This document shows positions 23,421 through 36,885 of a DNA stretch of 64,000 bases, piece by piece. How positions within the stretch are numbered: the stretch's first letter is position 1; each line of letters opens with the position of its first letter. Source of the DNA: Muricea muricata (taxonomy: Eukaryota > Cnidaria > Anthozoa > Malacalcyonacea > Plexauridae). Below the pieces are notes generated by a model. That model did no database searches. It saw only the letters and a list, made by a program, of their open reading frames with translations, and had not been told where the DNA came from. Both the position numbers and the translations under genes were made by a program. Location of the stretch: the NCBI GenBank assembly GCA_963855995.1, contig OY979727.1:5351001-5415000 (forward strand). Direction: 5' to 3'.

Positions 23421-26400
23421 TGTAAAACAGTGGCGTGATCGGATTAAGACGGCTGTTTTTAGTTGATCATTTGAGCATATTTTTAAAATCAAATCGCTTT
23501 AAAAGCGCTCAAAACGCGTTTTTAATGATTGTAAGATCGTTTCTTTTCTGTCTCAAACAAGGTTGTAAGCTTCTCACTTCAACATGTTATTTTGCTCGTG
23601 ACAATAGTTTGAGTGCCGAAAACATGATTCCTGACTTGCTAAGTTCTCTAGTTTCCATTTAGAAAGTCCCTTTTAGGTCCGTGATTGCAATATATCATTG
23701 CGCTCAACTCGTTCAGTTGAACCCTGAAAAAATCATTTTAAGCTCTAAAACGTTGGCGTGATCGATTTAAGACGGCAGTTTTTAGTAGATCATTTGAGCA
23801 TGTTTTTACGCTCAAATCGCTTTAAAAGCGCTTAAAACCCGTTTTTAATGATTCTAAGATCGTTTCTGTTCTATTTCGAGGTGGGTTGTAAGCTTCTCAC
23901 TTCAACATGTTATTTTGCTCGTGACGATAGTTTTAGTGACGAAAACAGGATTCCTGACTTACTAAGTTCTCCCACTTCCATTTAGAAAGTCGCTTTTAGG
24001 TCCGTGATTGCAATATATCATTGCGCTCAACTCGTTCAGTTGGGCCCTGAAAAAATCATTTTAAGCTCTAAAACGTTGGCGTGATCGATTTAAGACGGCA
24101 GTTTTTAGTAGATCATTTGAGCATGTTTTTACGCTAAAATCGCTTCAAAGCGCTTAAAACGCGTTTTTAATGCTTCTAAGATCGTTTCTTTTCTGTTTCA
24201 AAGTAAGTTGTAAGCTTCTAACTTCAACATGTTATTTTGCTCGTGACAATAATTTGAGTGCGGAAAACATGATTCCTGACTTGCTAAGTTCTCTAATTTC
24301 CATTTAGAAAGTCCCTTTTAGGTCCGTGATTGCAATATATCATTGCGCTCAACTCGTTCAGTTGAACCCTGAAAAAATCATTTTAAGCTCCAAAACGTTG
24401 CCGTGATCGATTTAAGACGGCAGTTTTTAGTTGATAATTTGAGCATGTTTTTACGCTCAAATCGCTTTAAAAGCGCTTAAAACGCGTTTTTAATGATTCT
24501 AAGCTCGTTTCTGTTCTTTTTCGAGGAGGGTTGTAAGGTTCTCACTTCAACATGTTATTTTGCTCGTGACGATAATTTGAGTTCCGAAAACAGGATTCCT
24601 GACTTGCTAAGTTCTCCAACTTCCATTTAGAAAGTCCCTTTTAGGTCCGTGATTGCAATATATCATTGCGCTCAACTCGTTCAGTTTGGCCCTAAAAACA
24701 TCATTTTAAGCTCTAAAACAGTGGCGTGATCGATTTAAGACGGCAGTTTTTAGTTGATCATTTGAGCATGTTTTTACGCTCAAATCGCTTTAAAAGCGCT
24801 TAAAACGCGTTTTTAATGATTGTAAGATCGTTTCTTTTCTGTCTCAAAGCAAGTTGTAAGCTTCTCACTTCAACATGTTATTTTGCTCGTGACAATAGTT
24901 TGAGTGCGGAAAACATGATTCCTGACTTGCTAAGTTCTATAATTTCCATTTAGAAAGTCCCTTTTAGGTCCGTGATTGCAATATATCATTGCGCTCAACT
25001 CATTCAGGTTGGCCCTGAAAACATCATTTTCAGCTCTAAAACGTTTCCGTGATCGATTTAAGACGGCAGTTTTTAATTAATAATTTGAGCATGTTTTTAC
25101 GCTCAAATCGCTTTTAAAGCGCTTAAAACGCGTTTTTAATGATTCTAAGCTCGTTTCTGTTCTGTTTCGAGGTGGGTTGTAAGCTTCTCACTTCAACATG
25201 TTATTTTGCTCGTGACGATAATTTGAGTTCCGAAAACAGGATTCAAGACTCGCTAAGTTCTCAAACTTCCATTTGGAAAGTCCCTTTTAGGTCCGTGATT
25301 GCAATATATCATTGCGCTCAACTCGTTCAGTTTGGCCCTAAAAACATCATTTTAAGCTGTAAAACAGTGGCGTGATCGGATTAAGACGGCTGTTTTTAGT
25401 TGATCATTTGAGCATGTTTTTACAATCAAATCGCTTTAAAAGCGCTCAAAACGCGTTTTTAATGATTGTAAGATCGTTTCTTTTCTGTCTCAAAGAAGGT
25501 TGTAAGCTTCTCACTTCAACATGTTATTTTGCTCATGACAATAGTTTGAGTGCCGAAAACATGATTCCTGACTTGCTAAGTTCTCTAGTTTCAATTTAGA
25601 AAGTTCCTTTTAGGTCCGTGATTGCAATATATCATTGCGCTCAACTCATTCAGTTTGGCCCTTAAAACATCATTTTAAGCTCCAAAAGGTTGCCGTGATC
25701 GATTTAAGACGGCAGTTTTTAGTTGATAATTTGAGCATGTTTTTACGCTCAAATCGCTTTAAAAGCGCTTAAAACCCGTTTTTAATGCTTCTAAGATCGT
25801 TTCTTTTCTGTTTCAAAGTAAGTTGTAAGCTTGTAATTTCAACATGGTAATTTGCTCGTGACAATATTTTGAGTGCGGAAAACATGATTCCTGACTTGCT
25901 AAGTTCTCTAATTTCCATTTAGAAAGTCCCGTTTAGGTCCGTGATTGCAATATATCATTGCGCTCAACTCATTCAGTTTTGCCCTTAAAACATCATTTGA
26001 AGCTCCAAAACGTTGCCGTGATCGATTTAAGACGGCAGTTTTTAGTTGATAATTTGAGCATGTTTTTACGCTCAAATCGCTTTAAAAGCGCTTTAAACGC
26101 GTTTTTAATGATTCTAAGCTCGTTTCTGTTCTGTTTCGAGGTGGGTTGTAAACTTCTCACTTCAACATGTTATTTTGCTCGTGACGATAATTTGAGTTCC
26201 GAAAACAGGATTCCTGACCTGCTAAGTTCTCCAACTTCCATTTAGAAAGTCCCTTTTAGGTCCGTGATTGCAATATATCATTGCGCTCAAATCGTTCAGT
26301 TTGGCCGTAAAAACATCATTTTAAGCTCTAAAACAGTAGCGTGATCGATTTAAGACGGCAGTTTTTAGTTGATCATTTGAGCATGTTTTTACGTTCAAAT

Positions 26401-29039
26401 CGCTTTAAAAGCGCTTAAAACGCGTTTTTAATGATTGTAAGATCGTTTCTTTTCTGTCTCAAAGCAACTTGTAAGCTTCTCACTTCAACATGTTATTTTG
26501 CTCGTGACAATAGTTTAGTGCCGAAAACATGATTCCTGACTTGCTAAGTTCTCTAGTTTCAATTTAGAAAGTCCCTTTTAAGTCCGTGATTGCAATATAT
26601 CATTGCGCTCAACTCATTCAGTTTGGCCCTTAAAACATCATTTTAAGCTCCAAAACGTTGCCGTGATCGATTTAAGACGGCAGTTATTAGTTGATAATTT
26701 GAGCATGTTTTTACGCTCAAATCGCTTTAAAAGCGCTTAAAACCCGTTTTTAATGATTCTAAGATCGTTTCTGTTCTTTTTCGAGGTGGGTTGTAACCTT
26801 CTCACTTCAACATGTTATTTTGCTCTTGACGATAGTTTGAGTGACGAAAACAGGATTCCTGACTTACTAAATTCTCCAACTTCCATTTAGAAAGTCGCTT
26901 TTAGGTCCGTGATTGCAATATATCATTGCGCTCAACTCCTTCAGTTGGGCCCTGAAAAAATCATTTTAAGCTCTAAAACGTTGGCGTGATCGATTTAAGA
27001 CGGCAGTTTTTAGTAGATCATTTGAGCATGTTTTTACGCTAAAATCGCTTCAAAGCGCTTAAAACGCGTTTTTAATGCTTCTAAGATCGTTTCTTTTCTG
27101 TTTCAAAGTAAGTTGTAAGCTTCTAACTTCAACATGTTATTTTGCTCGTGACAATAATTTGAGTGCGGAAAACATGATTCCTGACTTGCTAAGTTCTCTA
27201 ATTTCCATTTAGAAAGTCCCTTTTAGGTCCGTGATTGCAATATATCATTGCGCTCAACTCATTCAGTTTTGCCCTTAAAACATCATTTTAAGCTCCAAAA
27301 CGTTGCCGTGATCGATATAAAACGGCAGTTTTTACTTGATAATTTGAACATATTTTTACGCTCAAATCGCTTTAAAAGCGCTTAAAACGCGTTTTTAATG
27401 ATTCTAAGATCGTTTCTGTTCTGTTTCGAGGTGGGTTGTAAACTTCTCACTTCAACATGTTATTTTGCTCGTGACGATAATTTGAGTTCCGAAAACAGGA
27501 TTCCTGATTTGCTAAGTTCCCAACTTCCATTTAGAAAGTCCCTTTTAGGTCCGTGATTGCTATATATCATTGCGCTCAACTCATTCAGTTTGGCCCTAAA
27601 AACATCATTTTAAGCTCTAAAACAGTGGCGTGATCGATTTAAGACGGCAGTTTTTAGTTGATCATTTGAGCAAGTTTTAACGCTCAAATCGCTTCAAAGC
27701 GCTTAAAACGCGTTTTTAATGCTTCTAAGATCGTTTCTTTTCTGTTTCAAAGTAAGTTGTAAGCTTCTAACTTCAACATGTTATTTTGCTCGTGACAATA
27801 ATTTGAGTGCGGAAAACATGATTCCTGACTTGCTAAGTTCTCTAATTTCCATTTACAAAGTCCCTTTTAGGTCCGTGATTGCAATATATCATTGCGCTCA
27901 ACTCATTCAGTTTTGCCCTTAAAACATCATTTTAAGCTCCAAAACGTTGCCGTGATCGATTTAAGACGGCAGTTTTTAGTTGATAATTTGAGCATGTTTT
28001 TACGCTCAAATCGCTTTAAAAGCGCTTAAAACGCGTTTTTAATGATTCTAAGCTCGTTTCTGTTCTGTTTCGAGGAGGGTTGTAAGGTTCTCACTTCAAC
28101 ATGTTATTTTGCTCGTGACGATAATTTGAGTTCCGAAAACAGGATTCCTGACCTGCTAAGTTCTCCAACTTCCATTTAGAAAGTCCCTTTTAGGTCCGTG
28201 ATTGCAATATATCATTGCGCTCAAATCGTTCAGTTTGGCCCTAAAAACATCATTTTAAGCTCTAAAACAGTAGCGTGATCGATTTAAGACGGCAGTTTTT
28301 AGTTGATCATTTGAGCATGTTTTTACGTTCAAATCGCTTTAAAAGCGCTTAAAACGCGTTTTTAATGATTGTAAGATCGTTTCTTTTCTGTCTCAAAGAA
28401 GGTTGTAAGCTTCTCACTTCAACATGTTATTTTGCTCATGACAATAGTTTGAGTGCCGAAAACATGATTCCTGACTTGCTAAGTTCTCTAGTTTCAATTT
28501 AGAAAGTTCCTTTTAGGTCCGTGATTGCAATATATCATTGCGCTCAACTCATTCAGTTTGGCCCTTAAAACATCATTTTAAGCTCCAAAAGGTTGCCGTG
28601 ATCGATTTAAGACGGCAGTTTTTAGTTGATAATTTGAGCATGTTTTTACGCTCAAATCGCTTTAAAAGCGCTTAAAACCCGTTTTTAATGATTCTAAGAT
28701 CGTTTCTGTTCTGTTTCGAGGTGGGTTGTAAGCTTCTCACTTCAACATGTTATTTTGCTCGTGACGATAGTTTGAGTGACGAAAACAGGATTCCTGACTT
28801 ACTAACTTCTCCAACTTCCATTTAGAAAGTCGCTTTTAGGTCCGTGATTGCAATATATCATTGCGCTCAACTCGTTCAGTTGGGCCCTGAAAAAATCACT
28901 TTAAGCTCTAAAACGTTGGCGTGATCGATTTAAGACGGCAGTTTTTAGTAGATCATTTGAGCATGTTTTTACGCTAAAATCGCTTCAAAGCGCTTAAAAC
29001 GCGTTTTTAATGCTTCTAAGATCGTTTCTTTTCTGTTTC
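23421..29039 (+). repeat. Mosaic monomer block without a simple higher-order unit
   Basis: Monomer starts are 23435, 23758, 24081, 24403, 24726, 25049, 25372, 25695, 26018, 26341, 26663, 26986, 27308, 27630, 27952, 28275, 28598 and 28921. No period covers the block, but short segments recur. 'agaaagttcc' follows similar monomers at 25598 and 28501 (2,903 bp, nine monomers). The combination 'gacctgctaag', 'caaatcgttcag', 'cagtagcgtg' and 'acgttcaaat' occurs from about 26215 and again from about 28149 (six monomers). One monomer lost a base in 'agtttagtgcc' near 26512. The picture is of shuffled segments from several HORs. Confidence 0.8.
24356..24376 (+). other. Candidate gene-conversion patch between duplicate copies
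   Basis: Compared with its duplicate 23,902 bp downstream (48258-48278), this stretch differs at six positions (24356, 24364, 24365, 24366, 24371, 24376), while the flanks are identical. The patch motif 'gttgaaccctgaaaaaatc' also occurs about 645 bp upstream, near 23716, and in the downstream copy only near 47618. A short conversion from the neighbouring monomer in this copy explains the pattern; the reverse conversion in the downstream copy is also possible. Confidence 0.75.
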
Positions 29040-29105
29040 GAGGTGGGTTGTAAGCTTCTCACTTCAACATGCTATTTTGCTCGTGACGATAATTTGAGTT
29101 CCGTA
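29030..29105 (+). other. Chimeric junction between mosaic block and second 17-monomer array
   Basis: Up to 29039 the sequence equals the duplicate ending at 52940 (C-class 'gcttctaagatcg...ctgtttc'). From 29040 it changes to B-class 'gaggtgggttg' with 'acatgctatttt', the form otherwise seen near 8076 and 13568. By 29103 it has 'taagcaggattcaagac', which belongs about 646 bp further along in those arrays (near 8755). Three parental segments therefore meet in about 70 bp without leaving the 323-bp phase. Confidence 0.82.
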
Positions 29106-32100
29106 AGCAGGATTCAAGACTTGCTAAGTTCTCAAACTTCCATTTAGAAAGTCCCTTTTAGGTCCGTGATTGCAATATATCATTGCGCTCAACTCGTTCA
29201 GTTTGGCCCTAAAAACATCATTTTAAGCTGTAAAACAGTGGCGTGATCGGATTAAGACGGCTGTTTTTAGTTGATCATTTGAGCATGTTTTTACAATCAA
29301 ATCGCTTTAAAAGCGCTCAAAACGCGTTTTTAATGATTGTAAGATCGTTTCTTTTCTGTCTCAAAGCAAGTTGTAAGCTTCTCACTTCAACATGTTATTT
29401 TGCTCGTGACAATAGTTTGAGTGCGGAAAACATGATTCCTTACTTGCTAAGTTCTATAATTTCCATTTAGAAAGTCCCTTTTAGGTCCGTGATTGCAATA
29501 TATCATTGCGCTCAACTCATTCAGGTTGGCCCTGAAAACATCATTTTAAGCTCTAAAACGTTGCCGTGATCGATTTAAGACGGCAGTTTTTAATTAATAA
29601 TTTGAGCATGCTTTTACGCTCAAATCGCTTTTAAAGCGCTTAAAACGCGTTTTTAATGATTCTAAGCTCGTTTCTGTTCTGTTTCGAGGTGGGTTGTAAG
29701 CTTCTCACTTCAACATGTTATTTTGCTCGTGACGATAATTTGAGTTCCGAAAACAGGATTCAAGACTTGCTAAGTTCTCAAACTTCCATTTAGAAAGTCC
29801 CTTTTAGGTCCGTGATTGCAATATATCATTGCGCTCAACTCGTTCAGTTTGGCCCTAAAAAAATCATTTTAAGCTGTAAAACAGTGGCGTGATCGGATTA
29901 AGACGGCTGTTTTTAGTTGATCATTTGAGTATGTTTTTACAATCAAATCGCTTTAAAAGCGCTCAAAACGCGTTTTTAATGATTGTAAGATCGTTTCTTT
30001 TCTGTCTCAAAGAAGGTTGTAAGCTTCTCACTTCAACATGTTATTTTGCTCATGACAATAATTTGAGTGCCGAAAACATGATTCCTGACTTGCTAAGTTC
30101 TTTAACTTCCATTTAGAAAGTCCCTTTTAGGTCCGTGATTGCTATATATCATTGCGCTCAACTCGTTCAGTTTGGCCCTAAAAACATCATTTTAAGCTCT
30201 AAAACAGTGGCGTGATCGATTTAACAAGGCAGTTTTTAGTTGATCATTTGAGCTTCTTTTTACGCTCAAATCGCTTTAAAAGCGCTTAAAACGCGTTTTT
30301 AATGATTGTAAGATCGTTTCTTTTCTGTGTCAAAGCAAGTTGTAAGCTTCTCACTTCAACATGTTATTTTGCTCGTGACAATAGTTTGAGTGCGGAAAAC
30401 ATGATTCCTGACTTGCTAAGTTATTCTAATTTCCATTTAGATAGTCCCTTTTAGGTCCGTGATTGCAATATATCATTGCGCTGAACTCGTTCAGTATTGC
30501 TCTAAAAACATCATTTTAAGCTCTAAAACAGTGGCGTGATCGATTTAGGACGGCAGTTTTTAGTTGATCATTTCAGCATGTTTTTACGCTCAAATCGCTT
30601 CAAAAGCGCTTAAAACGCGTTTTTAATAATTGTACGATCGTTTCTTTTCTGTCTCAAAGCAAGTTGCAAGCTTCTCACTTCAACATGTTATTTTGCTCAT
30701 GACAATAGTTTGAGTGCCGAAAACGTGATTCCTGACTTGCTAAGTTCTCTACTTTCAATTTAGAAAGTCCCTTTTAGGTCTGTGATTGCAATATATCATT
30801 GCGCTCAACTCATTCAGTTTGGCCCTGAAAACATCATTTTAAGCTCCAAAACGTTGCCGTGATCGATTTAAGACGCCAGTTTTTAGTTGATAATTTGAGC
30901 ATGTTTTTACGCTCAAATCGCTTTAAAAGCGCTTAAAACGCGTTTTTAATGATTCTAAGATCGTTTCTGTTCTGTTTCGAGGTGGGTTGTAAGCTTCTCA
31001 CTTCAACATGTTATTTTGCTCGTGACGATAATTTGAGTTCCGAAAACAGGATTCCTGACTTGCTAAGTTCTCTAACTTCCATTTAGAAAGTCCCTTTTAG
31101 GTCCGTGATTGCAATATATCATTGCGCTCAACTCGTTCAGTTTGGCCGTAAAAACATCATTTTAAGCTCTAAAACAGTGGCGTGATCGATTTAAGACGGC
31201 AGTTTTTAGTTGATCATTTGAGCATGTTTTTACGCTCAAATCGCTTTAAAACCGCTTAAAACGCGTTTTTAATGATTCTAAGATCGTTTCTGTTCTGTTT
31301 CGAGGTGGGTTGTAAGCTTCTCACTACAACATGTTATTTTGCTCGTGACGGTAATTTGAGTGCCGAAAACATGATTCCTGACTTGCTAAGTTCTCTACTT
31401 TCAATTTAGAAAGTCCCTTTTAGGTCCGTGATTGCAATATATCATTGCGCTCAACTCATTCAGTTTGGCCCTTAAAACATCATTTTAAGCTCCAAAACGT
31501 TGCCGTGATCGATTTAAGACGGCAGTTTTTAGTTGATAATTTGAGCATGTTTTTACGCTCAAATCTCTTTAAAAGCGCTTAAAACCCGTTTTTAATGATT
31601 CTAAGATCGTTTCTGTTTTTTTTCGAAATGGGTTGTAAGCTTCTCACTTCAACATGTTATTTTGGTCGTGACGATAATTTGAGTTCCGAAAACAGGATTC
31701 CTTACTTGCTAAGTTCTCCAACTTCCATTTAGAAAGTCCCTTTTAGGTCCGTGATTGCAATATATCATTGCGCTCAACTCATTCAGGTTGGCCCTGAAAA
31801 CATCATTTTAAGCTCTAAAACGTTGCCGTGATCGATTTAAGACGGCAGTTTTTAATTAATAATTTGAGCATGTTTTTACGCTCAAATCGCTTTTAAAGCG
31901 CTTAAAACGCGTTTTTAATGATTCTAAGCTCGTTTCTGTTCTGTTTCGAGGTGGGTTGTAAGCTTCTCACTTCAACATGTTATTTTGCTTGTGACGATAA
32001 TTTGAGTTCCGTAAACAGGATTCAAGACTTGCTAAGTTCTCAAACTTCCATTTAGAAAGTCCCTTTTAGGTCCGTGATTGCAATATATCATTGCGCTCAA

Positions 32101-35100
32101 CTCGTTCAGTTTGGCCCTAAAAACATCATTTTAAGCTGTAAAACAGTGGCGTGATCGGATTAAGACGGCTGTTTTTAGTTGATCATTTGAGCATGTTTTT
32201 ACGCTCAAATCGCTTTAAAAGCGTTTAAAACCCGTTTTTAATGATTCTAAGATCGTTTCTGTTCTATTTCGAGGTGGGTTGTAAGCTTCTCACTTCAACA
32301 TGTTATTTTGCTCGTGACGATAGTTTGAGTGACGAAAACAGGATTCCTGACTTACTAAGTTCTCCAACTTCCATTTAGAAAGTCGCTTTTAGGTCCGTGA
32401 TTGCACAATATATCATTGCGCTCAACTCGTTCAGTTGGGCCCTGAAAAAATCATTTTAAGCTCTAAAACGTTGGCCTGATCGATTTAAGACGGCAGTTTT
32501 TAGTAGATCATTTGAGAATGTTTTTACGCTAAAATTGCTTCAAAGCGCTTAAAACGCGTTTTTAATGCTTCTAAGATCGTTTCTTTTCTGTTTCAAAGTA
32601 AGTTGTAAGCTTCTAACTTCAACATGTTATTTTGCTCGTGACAATAATTTGAGTTCCGAAAACAGGATTCCTGACTTGCTAAGTTCTCTAACTTCGATTT
32701 AGAAAGTCCCTTTTAGGTCCGTGATTGCAATATATCATTGCGCTCAACTCGTTCAGTTTGGCCCTAAAAACATCATTTTAAGCTCTAAAACAGTTGCGTG
32801 ATCGATTTAAGACGGCAGTTTTTAGTTGATCATTTGAGCTGGTTTTTACGCTCAAATCGCTTTAAAAGCACTTAAAACGCGTTTTTAATGATTGTAAGAT
32901 CGTTTCTTTTCTGTGTCAAAGCAAGTTGTAAGCTTCTCACTTCAACATGGTATTTTGCTCGTGACAATAGTTTGAGTGCGGAAAACATGATTCCTGACTT
33001 GCTAAGTTATTCTAATTTCCATTTAGATAGTCCCTTTTAGGTCCGTGATTGCAATATATCATTGCGCTGAACTCGTTCAGTATTGCTCTAAAAACATCAT
33101 TTTAAGCTCTAAAACAGTGGCGTGATCGATTTAAGACGGCAGTTTTTAGTTGATCATTTCAGCATGTTTTTACGCTCAAATCGCTTCAAAAGCGCTTAAA
33201 ACGCGTTTTTAATAATTGTAAGATCGTTTCTTTTCTGTCTCAAAGCAAGTTGCAAGCTTCTCACTTCAACATGTTATTTTGCTCATGACAATAGTTTGAG
33301 TGCCGAAAACATGATTCCTGACTTGCTAAGTTCTCTACTTTCAATTTAGAAAGTCCCTTTTAGGTCTGTGATTGCAATATATCATTGCGCTCAACTCGTT
33401 CAGTTTGGCCCTGGAAACATCATTTTAAGCTCCAAAACGTTGCCGTGATCGATTTAAGACGGCAGTTTTTAGTTGATCATTTGAGCTTGTTTTTACGCTC
33501 AAATCGCTTTAAAAGCGTTAAAAACGCGTTTTTAATGATTGTAAAATCGTTTCTTTTCTGTCTCAAAGCAAGTTGTAAGCTTCTCACTTCAACATGTTAT
33601 TTTGGTCGTGACAATAGTTTGAGTGCCGAAAACATGATTCCTGACTTGCTAAGTTCTCTACTTTCAATTTAGAAAGTCTCTTTTAGGTCCGTGATTGCAA
33701 TATATCATTGCGCTCAACTCATTCAGTTTGGCCCTTAAAACATCATTTTAAGCTCCAAAACGTTGCCGTGATCGATTTAAGACGGCAGTTTTTAGTTGAT
33801 AATTTGAGCATGTTTTTACGCTCAAATCGCTTTAAAAGCGCTTAAAACCCGTTTTTAATGATTCTAAGATCGTTTCTGTTCTGTTTCGAGGTGGGTTGTA
33901 AGCTTCTCACTTCAACATGCTATTTTGCTCGTGACGATAATTTGAGTTCCGAAAACAGGATTCCTTACTTGCTAAGTTCTCCAACTTCCATTTAGAAAGT
34001 CCCTTTTAGGTCCGTGATTGCAATATATCATTGCGCTCAACTCGTTCAGTTTGGCCCTAAAAACATCATTTTAAGCTCTAAAACAGTGGCGTGATCGATT
34101 TAAGACGGCAGTTTTTAGTTGATCATTTGAGCATGTTTTTACGCTCAAATCGCTTTAAAAGCGCTTAAAACGCGTTTTTAATGATTGTAAGATCGTTTCT
34201 TTTCTGTCTCAAAGCAAGTTGTAAGCTTCTCACTTCAACATGTTATTTTGCTCGTGACAATAGTTTGAGTGCGGAAAACATGATTCCTGACTTGCTAAGT
34301 TCTATAATTTCCATTTAGAAAGTCCCTTTTAGGTCCGTGATTGCAATATATCATTGCGCTCAACTCATTCAGGTTGGCCCTGAAAACATCATTTTAAGCT
34401 CTAAAACGTTGCCGTGATCGATTTAAGACGGCAGTTTTTAATTAATAATTTGAGCATGTTTTTACGCTCAAATCGCTTTTAAAGCGCTTAAAACGCGTTT
34501 TTAATGATTCTAAGCTCGTTTCTGTTCTGTTTCGAGGTGGGTTGTAAGCTTCTCACTTCAACATGTTATTTTGCTCGTGACGATAATTTGAGTTCCGTAA
34601 GCAGGATTCAAGACTTGCTAAGTTCTCAAACTTCCATTTAGAAAGTCCCTTTTAGGTCCGTGATTGCAATATATCATTGCGCTCAACTCGTTCAGTTTGG
34701 CCCTAAAAACATCATTTTAAGCTGTAAAACAGTGGCGTGATCGGATTAAGACGGCTGTTTTTAGTTGATCATTTGAGCATGTTTTTACAATCAAATCGCT
34801 TTAAAAGCGCTCAAAACGCGTTTTTAATGATTGTAAGATCGTTTCTTTTCTGTCTCAAAGCAAGTTGTAAGCTTCTCACTTCAACATGTTATTTTGCTCG
34901 TGACAATAGTTTGAGTGCGGAAAACATGATTCCTTACTTGCTAAGTTCTATAATTTCCATTTAGAAAGTCCCTTTTAGGTCCGTGATTGCAATATATCAT
35001 TGCGCTCAACTCATTCAGGTTGGCCCTGAAAACATCATTTTAAGCTCTAAAACGTTGCCGTGATCGATTTAAGACGGCAGTTTTTAATTAATAATTTGAG

Positions 35101-36885
35101 CATGCTTTTACGCTCAAATCGCTTTTAAAGCGCTTAAAACGCGTTTTTAATGATTCTAAGCTCGTTTCTGTTCTGTTTCGAGGTGGGTTGTAAGCTTCTC
35201 ACTTCAACATGTTATTTTGCTCGTGACGATAATTTGAGTTCCGAAAACAGGATTCAAGACTTGCTAAGTTCTCAAACTTCCATTTAGAAAGTCCCTTTTA
35301 GGTCCGTGATTGCAATATATCATTGCGCTCAACTCGTTCAGTTTGGCCCTAAAAAAATCATTTTAAGCTGTAAAACAGTGGCGTGATCGGATTAAGACGG
35401 CTGTTTTTAGTTGATCATTTGAGTATGTTTTTACAATCAAATCGCTTTAAAAGCGCTCAAAACGCGTTTTTAATGATTGTAAGATCGTTTCTTTTCTGTC
35501 TCAAAGAAGGTTGTAAGCTTCTCACTTCAACATGTTATTTTGCTCATGACAATAATTTGAGTGCCGAAAACATGATTCCTGACTTGCTAAGTTCTTTAAC
35601 TTCCATTTAGAAAGTCCCTTTTAGGTCCGTGATTGCTATATATCATTGCGCTCAACTCGTTCAGTTTGGCCCTAAAAACATCATTTTAAGCTCTAAAACA
35701 GTGGCGTGATCGATTTAACAAGGCAGTTTTTAGTTGATCATTTGAGCTTCTTTTTACGCTCAAATCGCTTTAAAAGCGCTTAAAACGCGTTTTTAATGAT
35801 TGTAAGATCGTTTCTTTTCTGTGTCAAAGCAAGTTGTAAGCTTCTCACTTCAACATGTTATTTTGCTCGTGACAATAGTTTGAGTGCGGAAAACATGATT
35901 CCTGACTTGCTAAGTTATTCTAATTTCCATTTAGATAGTCCCTTTTAGGTCCGTGATTGCAATATATCATTGCGCTGAACTCGTTCAGTATTGCTCTAAA
36001 AACATCATTTTAAGCTCTAAAACAGTGGCGTGATCGATTTAGGACGGCAGTTTTTAGTTGATCATTTCAGCATGTTTTTACGCTCAAATCGCTTCAAAAG
36101 CGCTTAAAACGCGTTTTTAATAATTGTACGATCGTTTCTTTTCTGTCTCAAAGCAAGTTGCAAGCTTCTCACTTCAACATGTTATTTTGCTCATGACAAT
36201 AGTTTGAGTGCCGAAAACGTGATTTCTGACTTGCTAAGTTCTCTACTTTCAATTTAGAAAGTCCCTTTTAGGTCTGTGATTGCAATATATCATTGCGCTC
36301 AACTCATTCAGTTTGGCCCTGAAAACATCATTTTAAGCTCCAAAACGTTGCCGTGATCGATTTAAGACGCCAGTTTTTAGTTGATAATTTGAGCATGTTT
36401 TTACGCTCAAATCGCTTTAAAAGCGCTTAAAACGCGTTTTTAATGATTCTAAGATCGTTTCTGTTCTGTTTCGAGGTGGGTTGTAAGCTTCTCACTTCAA
36501 CATGTTATTTTGCTCGTGACGATAATTTGAGTTCCGAAAACAGGATTCCTGACTTGCTAAGTTCTCTAACTTCCATTTAGAAAGTCCCTTTTAGGTCCGT
36601 GATTGCAATATATCATTGCGCTCAACTCGTTCAGTTTGGCCGTAAAAACATCATTTTAAGCTCTAAAACAGTGGCGTGATCGATTTAAGACGGCAGTTTT
36701 TAGTTGATCATTTGAGCATGTTTTTACGCTCAAATCGCTTTAAAACCGCTTAAAACGCGTTTTTAATGATTCTAAGATCGTTTCTGTTCTGTTTCGAGGT
36801 GGGTTGTAAGCTTCTCACTACAACATGTTATTTTGCTCGTGACGGTAATTTGAGTGCCGAAAACATGATTCCTGACTTGCTAAGT
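29040..36885 (+). repeat. Second array of the 17-monomer higher-order repeat, about 1.4 copies
   Basis: Monomers 29243, 29889 and 33445 match 8895, 9541 and 13097 at offset 20,348, and 29243 recurs at 34737 (5,494 bp). The sequence follows 8692-16540 closely, including both hybrid monomers (31182 and 32151). It then breaks at the chimeric junction near 36.9 kb. Private differences are 'ccctggaaac' near 33410 against 'ccctgaaaac' near 13062, and 'gtgatttctgac' near 36219 against 'gtgattcctgac' near 15871. Confidence 0.9.

Larger units (their letters stand above)
12990..29039 (+). repeat. 16-kb duplicated segment, copy 1
   Basis: Everything here recurs at 36892-52940: D monomers 13097 and 18591 at 36999 and 42493, the 6-monomer HOR, the 646-bp dimers and the mosaic block. 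The offset is 23,902 bp before and 23,901 bp after a small length change near 24848/48750. Outside the conversion patch I noticed only about half a dozen differences by eye, for example 'cttcaaaag' near 22851 against 'ctttaaaag' near 46753, and 'ggccgtaaaaac' near 26304 against 'ggccctaaaaac' near 50205. Confidence 0.92.

Noticed and set aside
33385..33672. Longer 95-codon frame that seems unique
   Set aside because: It arises from one substitution ('ccctggaaac' instead of 'ccctgaaaac' near 33410) that removes an upstream stop in a D-class monomer. It starts at a non-ATG codon and is still only satellite sequence.
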